Below are positions 18,817 through 28,182 of a stretch of 64,000 nt of DNA, one piece after another (position 1 is the stretch's first letter; every line of letters starts with the position of its first letter). A model generated the notes under the pieces. The model made no database searches and was not told the DNA's origin. It worked only from the letters and a program-made list of their open reading frames with translations. The stretch spans positions 186,001 through 250,000 of the forward strand of contig NZ_JACHYN010000007.1 of assembly GCF_014192915.1 (NCBI RefSeq), given 5' to 3'. A program made the position numbers and the translations under genes. This stretch comes from Azospirillum sp. OGB3. GTDB lineage: Bacteria > Pseudomonadota > Alphaproteobacteria > Azospirillales > Azospirillaceae.

Positions 18817-19587
18817 TCAATGCCGGCTCTTCAGGGAGGCCAGACGGTCGGACAGGCTGCTGGGCGCCGGCTTCGCTCCGGTGGCGGCGTCGAGCGCCGC
18901 CTTGATGTTGGGATCGTCCTCTTCCGGCTTGGACGGCTTGAGCAGGCGGGCCTTGGCGCTGGACGCCTCCGCCTGGGCGAGGTCGCGGGCCGCCGCGTCC
19001 TGCATCGCCTTCAGCGCCGTGCCGAGGCTGGAGGTGGCGCCGCTCAGCCCCGCCGCCTGCCGGGCCGCCTCCGCCCGCTGCTCGGCCATGTCGCGCTGCT
19101 GGGCGGCGCGGCCCATGTCCCGTTCGGCCCGCTGCAACGCGCTGCGGGCGGCCTTCAGCTTGCCGCCGGCCTCGGCGTAGGTCGTCTCCAGCATGGTCAG
19201 GAACTCGCGCGCGTCCACGGCGTCCCGCTCCTCCCGATCAATGTCCGGAGCCATCTGCTCCAGCATCCCCACCAGCGTTTCCAGGCTCTTTTCGAGCTGC
19301 GCCTTGCGACCGGCGTCGGCTTCCGCCTCCATCTGGCGCTGCAGATGCTCGGCGGCGGCCATGCGCTGGCGGGAGAGTTGAAGGATGGCCTCGGCCTCCT
19401 TCTGCTCCTTCTCATAGGCGGCGCGCGCCTGCGCGACCTGAAGGCCGAGGCTGTCCAGATGCTCTTCCATCGTGCGCAGTTCGGCCTCCGTCGCGGCCTT
19501 CGGGTCCCAGCGCACCAGGGCTTCCACCGCCGACTGGACGGCCTGATCGGTCTTCACCCCGACGAGGTTGCGGATGAACGAGATCAT
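18817..19587 (-). CDS. PspA/IM30 family protein
   Basis: This 256-residue, highly charged protein is almost entirely coiled coil (residues about 25-200), beginning MISFIRNLVGVKTDQAVQSA as PspA/IM30 proteins do with their membrane-binding helix. These proteins polymerise on the inner membrane under stress. It is the third gene of a DUF2491 - DUF350 - PspA unit (31-base gap to the DUF350 gene), the same partners as E. coli yjfK, yjfL and yjfJ. It is therefore the yjfJ-type paralogue rather than classical PspA. Confidence 0.85.
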   Translation of the reverse strand: MISFIRNLVGVKTDQAVQSAVEALVRWDPKAATEAELRTMEEHLDSLGLQVAQARAAYEKEQKEAEAILQLSRQRMAAAEHLQRQMEAEADAGRKAQLEKSLETLVGMLEQMAPDIDREERDAVDAREFLTMLETTYAEAGGKLKAARSALQRAERDMGRAAQQRDMAEQRAEAARQAAGLSGATSSLGTALKAMQDAAARDLAQAEASSAKARLLKPSKPEEDDPNIKAALDAATGAKPAPSSLSDRLASLKSRH

Positions 19588-19618
19588 GGTTGCGGTTCCT
19601 CTCTGGTTCGGCGGGCCT

Positions 19619-20044
19619 TCAGCCCGCCATGGCTCCGGCGTTCAACAGCGCGATGGCGATCTGGAGTCCGGCCAACGCCGTGCCCGCCGCGACGTTGCCG
19701 GATTCGATCATCGTGCGCAGGTCGCGGAACAGCCGGATGGCGATCAGGAAGGTAATCAATTGCAGCGCCAGCGCAACGGCTCCCCAGATCAGGATGTCCA
19801 CCAGGACGAGGCTGGTCGCCAGCGTCGCCGCCAGCGGGATCGCCAGCGCCACCATCGTGCCGCCCAGCACCACGCCGGCGGCCTGGTTGCCGCTCGCCAG
19901 CAACTCGCGCTCGTGCAGCGGCGTGACCGCGACGTAGACGGCCACCCCGATCAGGAACAGAGCCAGGGTCGCTCCGAAATGCAGCAGCAGCAGCGGCAGG
20001 CCCGATTCGAGGCCTTGCAGGATTTGCGCGACGCTGGTGTCCAT
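19619..20044 (-). CDS. DUF350 membrane protein (YjfL-like)
   Basis: This 141-residue integral membrane protein has four segments (LLLLHFGATLALFLIGVAVY, AAGVVLGGTMVALAIPLAA, VDILIWGAVALALQLITFLI, AGLQIAIALLNAG). Sequence and size match DUF350. Family members sit beside PspA-like proteins, which suggests a role in membrane integrity; no biochemical activity is known. It sits between the DUF2491 gene (39-base gap) and the PspA gene. Confidence 0.85.
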   Translation of the reverse strand: MDTSVAQILQGLESGLPLLLLHFGATLALFLIGVAVYVAVTPLHERELLASGNQAAGVVLGGTMVALAIPLAATLATSLVLVDILIWGAVALALQLITFLIAIRLFRDLRTMIESGNVAAGTALAGLQIAIALLNAGAMAG

Positions 20045-20083
20045 GGTGTCTTCCGTAAGGGCTGGCGGGATGAGGCGGGAAAC

Positions 20084-21790
20084 TCAGGCGAGCGAAAGCG
20101 AGGCGGGGTTGACGTCGATGCCGGCGCGGACCTCCACCCACGCCTCGCCGCCGTCCTCCACCGCGGCGACCAGCACATATTCGGTGCGGGGCGCCGGGTC
20201 GGCGGCTCCGGTGGGGGCCGCGTAGAGCATGGCGGTCACGCGGCGGGTGCGGCTGCCGCGGTGGTCGGTCAGAGTCTCGTCGAAGGCGACGGGGGCGATG
20301 CGGGACGCGCCGGGCGACCACTGCCGCCCGTACAGCTTGCCGTCCTTGGTCTGGAACTGCGGGTAGCCGATCATCCCATCGCCGGGGTCCAGCCAGAAAC
20401 CCCATTCGTCATTGTCGGTGGGGTGCACCTCGTCCAGAATGGAGAACCAACGACATTCGTCCGGCGCCCCCCCGGCTCCAAGATGAAGCTGGTAGAAACC
20501 CTTCCCGCCCGGAAGATACAGCCGGTGCAGCGTCACGCCGCCGCCCGTCAGCGTGCCGACGGCCGCCACGCTGACCATCGAGCCGGCGCCCTCCGGCGCG
20601 GTGGCCTTGATCGCGCCGCCGCCCAGCAGGAAGGGCGTGGGATCGGGCGTCAGCGTCATGCCGACGCGGAACAGCGACGGTTCGTAAGACTCGCCGGTGG
20701 CCTTGGCCTTCACGATGCCGGCGGCGGTGCTGGCGGCGTTGCTCCAGGGCGAACGGGTCATGGCGGAACCTCCGGATCGGGAACCCGACGAACGGCGGCG
20801 CAGGACGGTCACCGCCACCACCATCCCTCCGACGAGCAGAATCAGAAGGAGCAAGGTGCCCACGCCCCCCCCGCTGGACTCGGCCGGGGACGGCGGCGTC
20901 TCCGGCGCGGCCTGCGCGACGTCGCGCGGGATGTCGGGAGGCAGGTAGCCGGGGTCACGCGGCCGGTCCTCCTGCGCGCGCAGGCGGGTGTCGAGATCGT
21001 CCAGGCGGCGGCGCAGGTCGGGGTCGTCCTGCGCGCGCCGCTCCGCCTCCGCGCGCCATTCCGCGTAGCCGGGGTCGCCCTGGTGGTTGTGGAACCAGTC
21101 GGCGTAGCCGGGGCGCGACAGGTTATCGAGCAGGAACCATAGGAACAGCCCGTCCCACAGGCCGAAGCTGGGACGGCTGCCATAGGCCCAGCCCGGCGGG
21201 CGCCAGCCGCCGTACCAGCCGCCCGGGCCATAGCCGCCGGTGCGCCGCTGCCCCCAGCCTGCGCCGGAACCGCCGCCGCCCTGCCATCCTCCCCCGCCCC
21301 AGCCGGACCCGGACGTGGACCCGGGCCCGGAACGGGGCGGCGGGGCGGCCACCGGCGGGGTGCGCTCCCGCTGCTGCTGTTGCTGCTGTTGCGCGCGGTA
21401 GCGGTCCAGAGCCTCGCCGCTCGAACGCCGGGACACACCCGCGTCGCCGCCGCCGGACGGCGCCCCGCCGGGAAATCCGAAGGACGGCCCGCCCTGAGGA
21501 CGGCTGTAGCCCCCACTGCCGGTGGACGGCGCGCGCGACGGGGCGGAGCGGGTGGAGAAGGACGGTGTGCGCACGGACGGACGGCTGTATCCGCCGCTGG
21601 AGCTTCGGCCCCCGCCGGCCCGCGCTTCCGCCGCCTGCGGCCAGAGCAGCGCGGCGGTGGCCGCGGCCAGCCCGGCGGACACCGCCGCAGGTGCGGCGGC
21701 TGGCAACGGTTGCAGCGGCGCCAGCGCCAGAAGGACGCTGAGGAACCGGGCGGTGATCCGGTGTCGAAGGGGCATGGAGCCTGAGGGCAT
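20084..21790 (-). CDS. DUF2491 family protein (YjfK-like) with long low-complexity N-terminus
   Basis: In this 568-residue protein, residues 1-55 give a long signal/membrane segment. Residues 55-200 are a Gly/Ser/Pro/Arg low-complexity region including a run of seven glutamines. Residues about 205-220 hold a hydrophobic patch (LWDGLFLWFLLDNL). A single membrane segment lies at about 305-325 (GTLLLLILLVGGMVVAVTVL). The C-terminal 230 residues are the DUF2491 domain (FYQLHLGAGGAPDECRWFSI, NDEWGFWLDPGDGMIGYP). It is first in the PspA-type operon. Start could also be the internal ATG five codons on. Confidence 0.75.
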   Translation of the reverse strand: MPSGSMPLRHRITARFLSVLLALAPLQPLPAAAPAAVSAGLAAATAALLWPQAAEARAGGGRSSSGGYSRPSVRTPSFSTRSAPSRAPSTGSGGYSRPQGGPSFGFPGGAPSGGGDAGVSRRSSGEALDRYRAQQQQQQQRERTPPVAAPPPRSGPGSTSGSGWGGGGWQGGGGSGAGWGQRRTGGYGPGGWYGGWRPPGWAYGSRPSFGLWDGLFLWFLLDNLSRPGYADWFHNHQGDPGYAEWRAEAERRAQDDPDLRRRLDDLDTRLRAQEDRPRDPGYLPPDIPRDVAQAAPETPPSPAESSGGGVGTLLLLILLVGGMVVAVTVLRRRSSGSRSGGSAMTRSPWSNAASTAAGIVKAKATGESYEPSLFRVGMTLTPDPTPFLLGGGAIKATAPEGAGSMVSVAAVGTLTGGGVTLHRLYLPGGKGFYQLHLGAGGAPDECRWFSILDEVHPTDNDEWGFWLDPGDGMIGYPQFQTKDGKLYGRQWSPGASRIAPVAFDETLTDHRGSRTRRVTAMLYAAPTGAADPAPRTEYVLVAAVEDGGEAWVEVRAGIDVNPASLSLA

Positions 21791-22230
21791 GAGGCCTGCG
21801 CGGTGCCGTGGATGCCGGCCAGAACACCCTACATGCCCAATTGTTCACCATCAACCTCTGCGCCGGCCAACCTCTTCGCCGACGGGGTAGACATGGTGAT
21901 GCGGCGGCCCGCGCAGAAACCCCGGCGGGGCGATCATTGCAAAAACCATGAGGAATTCAGGAAATCGCCACCCTTCCACAGGGCCGGCGGGAGCAAGTTG
22001 TAATACCACTTCTATGGCCGGCGCCTGAAAACGTGTCGCAGGCGGAGCGTTGACTTGACGACTCCCAAGGTGGCGACGTAAGACATCTCCGTTCCGCGGA
22101 AGTTCCTTCCGGAATGGTAGGACCAGCGGCGTGGCAAGACGCCGCAAGGGCAAAAAGCCGGGTCCGCGAGCGCGCCCCCGGTCGGGGAATCGGACGACTG
22201 TTGAGCAACCTTGGATGAGAGGACCGCACC
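21791..22230. other. Long intergenic region upstream of acnB
   Basis: These 440 bases lie between the divergent DUF2491 gene and acnB and hold no convincing gene. Codon bias and ribosome sites of the short open frames here are poor. The right half must carry the acnB leader. A hairpin-prone GC block (about 22120-22200) precedes the GTG start. I see no known riboswitch. Confidence 0.5.
22055..22084 (+). promoter_or_regulatory. Candidate acnB promoter
   Basis: TTGACG at 22055-22060 and TAAGAC at 22079-22084 are spaced by 18 bases. This would give a leader of about 140 nt before acnB. It is read by eye only. Confidence 0.35.
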
Positions 22231-24816
22231 GTGCTTGAAGCTTACCGCCAGCATGTCGCTGAGCGTGCCGCGCTCGGAATTCCCGCCCTGCCGCTTTCGG
22301 CCAAGCAGACCGAGGAGCTGGTCGACCTTCTCCTGAACCCGCCGCAGGGCGAGGAAGCCTTCCTGGTCGACCTCATCACGCACCGCGTCCCGGCGGGCGT
22401 CGACGACGCCGCCAAGGTCAAGGCCGCCTTCCTGGCCTCGCTCGCCAAGGGCAACGAGACCTCGCCGCTGATCTCCAAGGTCAAGGCGACGGAGCTGCTG
22501 GGCACGATGCTCGGCGGCTTCAACATCAAGCCGCTGATCGACCTGCTGGGCGACGCCGAGTGCGGCGAGGCCGCCGCCGCCGGTCTGAAGACCACGCTGC
22601 TGATGTTCGACTACTTCCACGACGTCAAGGAGCTGGCCGACAAGGGCAACGCCAACGCCAAGGCGGTGATCCAGTCCTGGGCCGACGCCGAGTGGTTCAC
22701 CTCGCGCCCCGAGGTCCCGGCCAGCCTGACTCTGACCATCTTCAAGGTGTCGGGCGAAACCAACACCGACGACCTGTCCCCGGCCCCGGACGCCTGGTCG
22801 CGCCCGGACATCCCGCTGCACGCCCTGGCCATGCTGAAGAACCCGCGCCCCGGCATCGTGCCGGAGGAGGCCGGCGTCCGCGGCCCGATCAAGCAGCTTG
22901 AGGATCTGAAGGCCCGGGGGAACCTCGTCGCCTATGTCGGCGACGTGGTCGGCACCGGCTCCTCGCGCAAGTCGGCCACCAACTCCGTGCTGTGGTGGAC
23001 GGGCGAGGACATCCCCTTCGTCCCGAACAAGCGCTTCGGCGGCGTCTGCCTGGGCTCCAAGATCGCCCCGATCTTCTACAACACGATGGAAGACGCCGGC
23101 GCCCTGCCGATCGAACTCGACGTCTCGCAGATGGAGACGGGCGACACGGTCGAGCTGCGCCCCTACGAGGGCAAGGCGCTGAAGAACGGCGCGGTGATCG
23201 CCGAGTTCACCGTCAAGTCCGACGTGATCTTCGACGAGGTGCGCGCCGGCGGCCGCATTCCGCTGATCATCGGCCGCGGCCTGACCGCCCGTGCGCGTGA
23301 GGCGCTGGGCCTCGCCCCGTCGACCCTGTTCCGCCTGCCGTCCTCCCCGGTGGACAGCGGCAAGGGCTTCACGCTCGCCCAGAAGATGGTCGGCCGCGCG
23401 GTCGGCTTGGCCGAGGGCCAGGGCGTGCGTCCGGGCACCTATTGCGAGCCGAAGATGACCACGGTCGGCTCGCAGGACACCACCGGCCCGATGACCCGCG
23501 ACGAGCTGAAGGATCTGGCCTGCCTCGGCTTCTCCGCCGACCTGGTCATGCAGTCCTTCTGCCACACCGCGGCCTATCCGAAGCTGGTGGACGTCAAGAC
23601 CCACCGCGAGCTGCCGACCTTCATCTCGACCCGCGGCGGCGTCGCGCTGCGTCCGGGCGACGGCGTGATCCACTCCTGGCTGAACCGCCTGCTGATGCCC
23701 GACACCGTCGGCACCGGCGGCGACAGCCACACGCGCTTCCCCATCGGCATCAGCTTCCCCGCCGGCTCGGGCCTCGTCGCCTTCGCCGCGGCCACCGGCG
23801 TCATGCCGCTGGACATGCCGGAATCGGTGCTGGTCCGCTTCAAGGGCGCGCTGCAGCCGGGCGTCACGCTGCGTGACCTCGTCAACGCGATCCCGCTCTA
23901 CGCCATCCGCCAGGGCCTGCTGACGGTGGAGAAGAAGGGCAAGAAGAACATCTTCTCCGGCCGCATCCTGGAGATCGAGGGCCTGCCCGAGCTGAAGGTA
24001 GAGCAGGCGTTCGAGCTGTCCGACGCCTCGGCCGAGCGTTCCGCCGCCGCCTGCACCGTCCGGCTCAACAAGGAGCCGATCATCGAGTACATGCGCTCCA
24101 ACATCACCCTGATGAAGTGGATGATCGCCAACGGGTACGAGGACGCCCGGACGCTCGGCCGCCGCATCAAGGCGATGGAGGACTGGATATCCTCCCCGTC
24201 GCTGCTGGAGCCGGACGCCGACGCCGAGTACGCCGCGGTGATCGAGATCGATCTGGCCGACATCAAGGAGCCGATCGTCGCCTGCCCGAACGACCCGGAC
24301 GACGTGAAGCTGCTGTCGGAGGTTGCCGGCGACAAGATCGACGAGGTCTTCATCGGCTCCTGCATGACCAACATCGGCCACTTCCGCGCCGCCGGTAAGA
24401 TCCTGGACGGGAAGACCGACATCCCGACCCGCCTGTGGATCGCCCCGCCGACCAAGATGGACGCCCAGATCCTGACCGAGGAAGGCTATTACGGCGTTCT
24501 CGGCAAGTCGGGCGCCCGCATGGAGATGCCCGGCTGTTCGCTGTGCATGGGCAACCAGGCGCAGATCCGCAAGGGCTCGACGGCCATCTCGACCTCGACC
24601 CGCAACTTCCCGAACCGCCTGGGCATCGACACCCGCGTCTATCTCGGCTCCGCCGAGCTGTCGGCCGTCGCCGCCCTGCTGGGCAAGCTGCCGACCCCGG
24701 CCGAGTATCTGGAGCAGGTGAGCGTCATCAACCAGAAGGCCGGCGACATCTACCGCTACATGAACTTCGACCAGATCAAGGAGTTCCAGGACGTGGCCGA
24801 CACGGTCGCCGCCTGA
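22231..24816 (+). CDS. acnB: Aconitate hydratase B / 2-methylisocitrate dehydratase
   Basis: This 861-residue enzyme of the TCA cycle interconverts citrate and isocitrate in the cytosol using a 4Fe-4S cluster. AcnB order is visible: HEAT-like domain (residues 1-160), swivel domain with [16 protein letters not shown] (about 233-248), then the catalytic domains with [13 protein letters not shown] and the cluster cysteines in [12 protein letters not shown] and [13 protein letters not shown]. The start is GTG with GAGAGGA upstream. It is single-gene and followed by a strong terminator. Confidence 0.97.
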   Translation: MLEAYRQHVAERAALGIPALPLSAKQTEELVDLLLNPPQGEEAFLVDLITHRVPAGVDDAAKVKAAFLASLAKGNETSPLISKVKATELLGTMLGGFNIKPLIDLLGDAECGEAAAAGLKTTLLMFDYFHDVKELADKGNANAKAVIQSWADAEWFTSRPEVPASLTLTIFKVSGETNTDDLSPAPDAWSRPDIPLHALAMLKNPRPGIVPEEAGVRGPIKQLEDLKARGNLVAYVGDVVGTGSSRKSATNSVLWWTGEDIPFVPNKRFGGVCLGSKIAPIFYNTMEDAGALPIELDVSQMETGDTVELRPYEGKALKNGAVIAEFTVKSDVIFDEVRAGGRIPLIIGRGLTARAREALGLAPSTLFRLPSSPVDSGKGFTLAQKMVGRAVGLAEGQGVRPGTYCEPKMTTVGSQDTTGPMTRDELKDLACLGFSADLVMQSFCHTAAYPKLVDVKTHRELPTFISTRGGVALRPGDGVIHSWLNRLLMPDTVGTGGDSHTRFPIGISFPAGSGLVAFAAATGVMPLDMPESVLVRFKGALQPGVTLRDLVNAIPLYAIRQGLLTVEKKGKKNIFSGRILEIEGLPELKVEQAFELSDASAERSAAACTVRLNKEPIIEYMRSNITLMKWMIANGYEDARTLGRRIKAMEDWISSPSLLEPDADAEYAAVIEIDLADIKEPIVACPNDPDDVKLLSEVAGDKIDEVFIGSCMTNIGHFRAAGKILDGKTDIPTRLWIAPPTKMDAQILTEEGYYGVLGKSGARMEMPGCSLCMGNQAQIRKGSTAISTSTRNFPNRLGIDTRVYLGSAELSAVAALLGKLPTPAEYLEQVSVINQKAGDIYRYMNFDQIKEFQDVADTVAA

Positions 24817-24827
24817 TCCACCTGCAC

Positions 24828-24878
24828 TCCTTCCCCTCCCCTCGCGCAAGCGGGGGGAGGTCGGGAGGGGGGCTGGGT
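24828..24878. repeat. Short GC-rich palindromic element
   Basis: Inverted repeat of CCTTCCCCTCCCCTCGCGC with GCGGGGGGAGGTCGGGAGGG. It is the same compositional family as the elements near 1590, 15146 and 17031 and sits directly after the acnB stop, before the true terminator. Confidence 0.45.
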
Positions 24879-24899
24879 GCAAGGACTTCCGCGTTGATG

Positions 24900-24940
24900 A
24901 AAAGCCCCGCCGGGATTGCTCCGGCGGGGCTTTTCTTCTT
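24900..24940 (+). terminator. Intrinsic terminator of acnB
   Basis: AAAGCCCCGCCGG pairs with CCGGCGGGGCTTT across a 7-base loop (GATTGCT), followed by TTCTTCTTT. The stem is 13 bp with a T-rich tail, and the A run on the left makes it usable from the minus strand too. Confidence 0.9.
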
Positions 24941-24977
24941 TGGTCTCGGCATTTGAACCACAGAGATACAGAGAGCC

Positions 24978-25778
24978 TCAGGCCGAACGTTCCGCGCCAT
25001 GAGCACCAGCCTGCGCCAGATACGCGCGCGGCGCCGCTCCCAGCGTCCGCTTGAACATCGTCGTGAAGGCCGCCGGGTTGTCGTAGCCGAGGTCCAGCGC
25101 GACCGTCGTCACCGGAACCCCGGCGACCAGCCGCGGCAGGGCGGACACCAAGCACGCCTGCTGGCGCCATTCCACGAAGCTCAGCCCCGTCTCGCGCCGG
25201 AACAGCCGCGTGAAGTTGCGGCGGCTCATGCCCAGCCCGTCGCTCCAGTCCTCGATCGTCGCCTGGATCGTCGGCTCCTGGAGAAACCGCCGGCAGCGCT
25301 CCGCCAGGGCGGCGTGGGCGGGAAAGGGCAGCGACAGCGGCTCCACCGGAAGCCGCCGCATCTCGTGCAGAAGCAACGCCATCACCGCGCCGTCGTGGCT
25401 CTCCGGGTCGTAGTCCACCGGCACGTCGATCGCCCGCCCGATCAGGCTGCGGAAGAAGGGCGACAGCGCCACCACTTCGCAGCGGGCCGGCATGGTGTCG
25501 GCCAGCGCGGGGGCCAGATAGAGGCTCCGCGTCATGACCATCCCGATCATGCGGACCTCATGCGGGACGCCCGGTGGAATCCACAGCCCGCAATGGGGCG
25601 GCATCACCCAGCGCCCCTGGGCGGTGGATAGCACAAGCGTCCCCGTCGCCCCGGACAGCAGTTGCCCGCGCCGGTGCGTGTGGGCGGCCAGCAAGGTGCC
25701 GTCGGCGTGATCCTGCCCCAGGGCGATCAGCGGGCTGGGCGACTCCTCGACCGTGTCGATGCGCAGGTTCCGGACCAT
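24978..25778 (-). CDS. AraC family transcriptional regulator
   Basis: This 266-residue protein has an N-terminal cupin-like sensor (LLAAHTHRRGQLLSGATGTL and WIPPGVPHEV) and a C-terminal double helix-turn-helix (DGLGMSRRNFTRLFRRETGL and ALDLGYDNPAAFTTMFKRTL). It binds DNA in response to a small ligand. It is divergent from the MFS pump at 25902 with a 123-base shared gap, so that gene is its likely target. Confidence 0.9.
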   Translation of the reverse strand: MVRNLRIDTVEESPSPLIALGQDHADGTLLAAHTHRRGQLLSGATGTLVLSTAQGRWVMPPHCGLWIPPGVPHEVRMIGMVMTRSLYLAPALADTMPARCEVVALSPFFRSLIGRAIDVPVDYDPESHDGAVMALLLHEMRRLPVEPLSLPFPAHAALAERCRRFLQEPTIQATIEDWSDGLGMSRRNFTRLFRRETGLSFVEWRQQACLVSALPRLVAGVPVTTVALDLGYDNPAAFTTMFKRTLGAAPRAYLAQAGAHGAERSA

Positions 25779-25901
25779 GGCCCAGTCTCGTAAGAAGTCG
25801 GCCTGACCGCGGTGGCAGGCCGTTGCAGCTCACCATAGGCTGTTGCTCCACACCAAGCAACGCGCCGCCCGCAAACCAAGCGCCAAAAAAGGCTTCCTTC
25901 C

Positions 25902-27107
25902 GTGACCGACACCACCCTGTCCCGGCCCAAGGCCGGGGGGACGGCGCTGCCCGTCCTGGGGACGATCAGCGTCTGCCATCTGCTGAACGACCTGATCCAG
26001 TCCCTGCTGCCCGCGATCTACCCGATCCTGAAGGGCGGATTCGACCTCAGCTTCGCGCAGATCGGCCTGCTCACCCTGACCTACCAGATCACCGCCTCGC
26101 TGCTTCAGCCGATCATCGGGCTCGCCACCGACCGGCGGCCGGCGCCCTACTCCCTGACCATCGGCATGGGGGCGTCGCTGATCGGGCTGGTCACGCTCGC
26201 CTTCGCGCCGAACTACGCGGCGCTGCTGATCGGGGCGACCCTGCTGGGCTTCGGCTCCTCGGTCTTCCACCCCGAGGCGTCGCGGATCGCCCGTCTGGCC
26301 TCCGGCGGCGCGCACGGGCTGGCGCAGTCGCTGTTCCAGGTGGGCGGCAACGCCGGCTCGGCGCTGGGGCCGCTGCTGGCCGCCTACATCATCCTGCCGC
26401 GCGGGCAGGAAAGCCTGTCCTGGTTCGCCCTCGCCGCGCTGGGCGGCATGGTCCTGCTGACCGGCATCGGGCGCTGGTACGCGCGCAGCGACCACGCCCG
26501 CCCGGTCCGCCGCGGCGCCGCGATCCGTCACCCCGGCCTGACCCACGGGCAGGTGAACCGGGCGCTGGCCGTGCTGATGGTGCTGATCCTGTCCAAATAC
26601 GTCTATCTGGCCTGCCTGACCAGCTACTACACCTTCTTCCTGATGGAGCGCTTCGCCATGGCGCCGGACTCCGCGCAACTCTGCCTGTTCGTCTTCCTGG
26701 CGGCGGTGGCGGCGGGTACGATCATCGGCGGGCCGGTCGGCGACCGGATCGGACGCAAGACGGTCATCTGGATCTCGATCCTGGGCATCCTGCCCTTCAC
26801 GCTGCTGCTGCCCCATGTCGGGCTGACGGCGACGGTCGCGCTCAGCGCAGTGATCGGGCTGGCGCTGGCCTCGGCCTTCCCCGCCATCATCGTCTACGCG
26901 CAGGAGCTGATGCCGGGCCGCGTCGGCATGGTCTCCGGCCTGTTCTTCGGTCTGGCCTTCGGCATCGGCGGCATGGCCGCCGCCGGGCTCGGCGTCCTGG
27001 CCGACTGGAAGGGCATCGGCTTCGTGTTCCAGGCCTGCTCGGCCGTTCCCCTGCTCGGCCTGTTCGCCGCGCTGCTGCCCAACGTGTCCCCGCACAAGGG
27101 CTCCTGA
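25902..27107 (+). CDS. MFS transporter, fosmidomycin-resistance (Fsr) type
   Basis: This 401-residue protein has twelve membrane segments. The start LGTISVCHLLNDLIQSLLPAIYP, together with SSVFHPEASRIARLASGG, is diagnostic of the Fsr subgroup of MFS drug exporters. It would expel a drug or metabolite with proton antiport. The natural substrate is unknown. Start GTG 25902 is assumed from the family N-terminus. The divergent AraC gene probably controls it. Confidence 0.87.
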   Translation: MTDTTLSRPKAGGTALPVLGTISVCHLLNDLIQSLLPAIYPILKGGFDLSFAQIGLLTLTYQITASLLQPIIGLATDRRPAPYSLTIGMGASLIGLVTLAFAPNYAALLIGATLLGFGSSVFHPEASRIARLASGGAHGLAQSLFQVGGNAGSALGPLLAAYIILPRGQESLSWFALAALGGMVLLTGIGRWYARSDHARPVRRGAAIRHPGLTHGQVNRALAVLMVLILSKYVYLACLTSYYTFFLMERFAMAPDSAQLCLFVFLAAVAAGTIIGGPVGDRIGRKTVIWISILGILPFTLLLPHVGLTATVALSAVIGLALASAFPAIIVYAQELMPGRVGMVSGLFFGLAFGIGGMAAAGLGVLADWKGIGFVFQACSAVPLLGLFAALLPNVSPHKGS

Positions 27108-27116
27108 GCCCCTGAA

Positions 27117-27143
27117 GGCCGCGCCGTCCCTGGCGGCGCGGCC
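27117..27143 (+). terminator. Hairpin after the MFS gene
   Basis: GGCCGCGCCG (27117-27126) pairs with CGGCGCGGCC (27134-27143) across a 7-base loop, ten bases after the stop. The following sequence is C/T-rich without a clean T run, so termination efficiency is uncertain. Confidence 0.5.
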
Positions 27144-27190
27144 TCCCCTTCGCGGAATTCCCACAAACCGTTCATGGTCATATTGCAAAT

Positions 27191-27209
27191 GCGAATGATT
27201 CTTATTATC
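27191..27209 (+). promoter_or_regulatory. Fur box upstream of flavodoxin
   Basis: GCGAATGATTCTTATTATC matches 14 of 19 positions of the Fur consensus GATAATGATAATCATTATC. An overlapping perfect inverted repeat GAATGAT / ATCATTC (27193-27199 and 27207-27213) is also present. It lies about 80 bases before the flavodoxin ATG in an AT-rich island. Iron-starvation induction of the flavodoxin is the expected outcome. Confidence 0.75.
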
Positions 27210-27289
27210 ATTCATCCCAGGCCGGACGTTCTCGCCTTTGCTTGCCGGCCCTGATCCGATTGGCCCACAGGATTGCCCAGAGAGAGACC

Positions 27290-27772
27290 ATGAACGTCAC
27301 GATCATCTATGGCTCCGACGGCGGCGCGACGAAGTCGGTCGCCTCGCGCATCGCGAAGAAGATTCAGGGAAAGACCGTCGACATCGCCCGCGCCTCCGCC
27401 GCGGATTTCGAGAATTGCGACCTGCTGATCCTCGGTGCGCCGACCTATGGCGTTGGCGACCTGCAATGCGATTGGGAGGCCAACTTCGGCACGCTGAAGG
27501 CCGCCAACCTGAACGGCAAGAAGGTTGCCCTGTTCGGCACCGGCGATCAGGTGACCTACCCGGAGTCCTTCGTGGACGCCATGGGCACGCTCTACGATCA
27601 GGTGGTGGCGCAAGGCGGGGTCGTCGTCGGCTTCACCGACACCACCGGCTACGAGCATTCGGGCTCCACGGCGGAACGCGACGGGCGGTTCGTCGGGCTG
27701 GCGCTCGACCAGGACAACCAGTCCTCCCAAACCGACAAACGGATCACCGCATGGATCAGCCAATTGGCGTGA
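27290..27772 (+). CDS. fldA: Flavodoxin
   Basis: This 160-residue FMN-binding electron carrier starts MNVTIIYGSDGGATKSVASRI; the phosphate-binding loop YGSDGGATKS corresponds to the usual GSxTGxT. LGAPTYGVGDLQCDW and FGTGDQVTYPESFVDAMGTL are the isoalloxazine-binding loops of long-chain flavodoxins. It replaces ferredoxin when iron is scarce, in line with the Fur box upstream. AGAGAGA precedes the ATG. It is translationally close to the DUF2023 gene, with TGATG at the junction. Confidence 0.93.
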   Translation: MNVTIIYGSDGGATKSVASRIAKKIQGKTVDIARASAADFENCDLLILGAPTYGVGDLQCDWEANFGTLKAANLNGKKVALFGTGDQVTYPESFVDAMGTLYDQVVAQGGVVVGFTDTTGYEHSGSTAERDGRFVGLALDQDNQSSQTDKRITAWISQLA

Positions 27773-27807
27773 TGCCCCCTGACCGATCGGCCCAGGACGG
27801 GTCGACC

Positions 27808-28182
27808 ATGCCCATCCACCTGCTCGGGCACCATCTGTACGAGTACAGCAAGGGCGTCCGGCCCATGGTCATGATGACGCTCAGCACGCGGGACGCCGAC
27901 ACGGTGACCCGCAAGCTGGCGGAGCGGTTCGTCGACTACCACGTCCAGACGGTGACCGAGGCCAAGGTCAACGTCTTCTTCGGCAACCCGGCCTGCGTCG
28001 CGATGGTGCGGAGCGTCGTGCGCAAGCCGCTGAACCAGCTGACGCCGGAGGAGGATTTCATCCTCGGCACGCTGCTCGGCTACGACCGTGAACAGCAGTG
28101 CCGGCGCTTCCTGGCCATGGCCCAGGCCGGAAGGGAGGGGGCCGGAAGGGAGGGAGCCGGGCGGGAGGGGGCGGTGTCCTGA
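27808..28182 (+). CDS. DUF2023 family protein linked to flavodoxin
   Basis: This 124-residue protein begins MPIHLLGHHLYEYSKGVRPM, the DUF2023 signature (HH-x-YEY-x-KG). In many bacteria this family lies next to a flavodoxin gene; function is unknown, and a role in flavodoxin use or iron starvation is inferred. In-frame ATGs at 27751 and 27772 (the latter overlapping the flavodoxin stop) are alternatives; 27808 fits the family start. The C-terminus ends in three REGAG-type repeats from a 15-bp tandem repeat at 28126-28170. Confidence 0.75.
   Translation: MPIHLLGHHLYEYSKGVRPMVMMTLSTRDADTVTRKLAERFVDYHVQTVTEAKVNVFFGNPACVAMVRSVVRKPLNQLTPEEDFILGTLLGYDREQQCRRFLAMAQAGREGAGREGAGREGAVS
28126..28170 (+). 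repeat. Three-copy 15-bp in-frame tandem repeat
   Basis: GCCGGAAGGGAGGGG, GCCGGAAGGGAGGGA and GCCGGGCGGGAGGGG follow each other exactly and encode the repeated tail of the DUF2023 protein. Copy number probably varies between strains by slippage. Confidence 0.85.

Noticed and set aside
24956..24975. Short AT-rich stretch AACCACAGAGATACAGAGAG as a repeat element
   Set aside because: A single copy in this window; I cannot show that it is repeated.
22012..25170. Long open frame antisense to acnB
   Set aside because: It is a GC-rich shadow on the opposite strand of a fully conserved aconitase gene; composition is repetitive Arg/Gly/Gln and no domain or ribosome site is seen.
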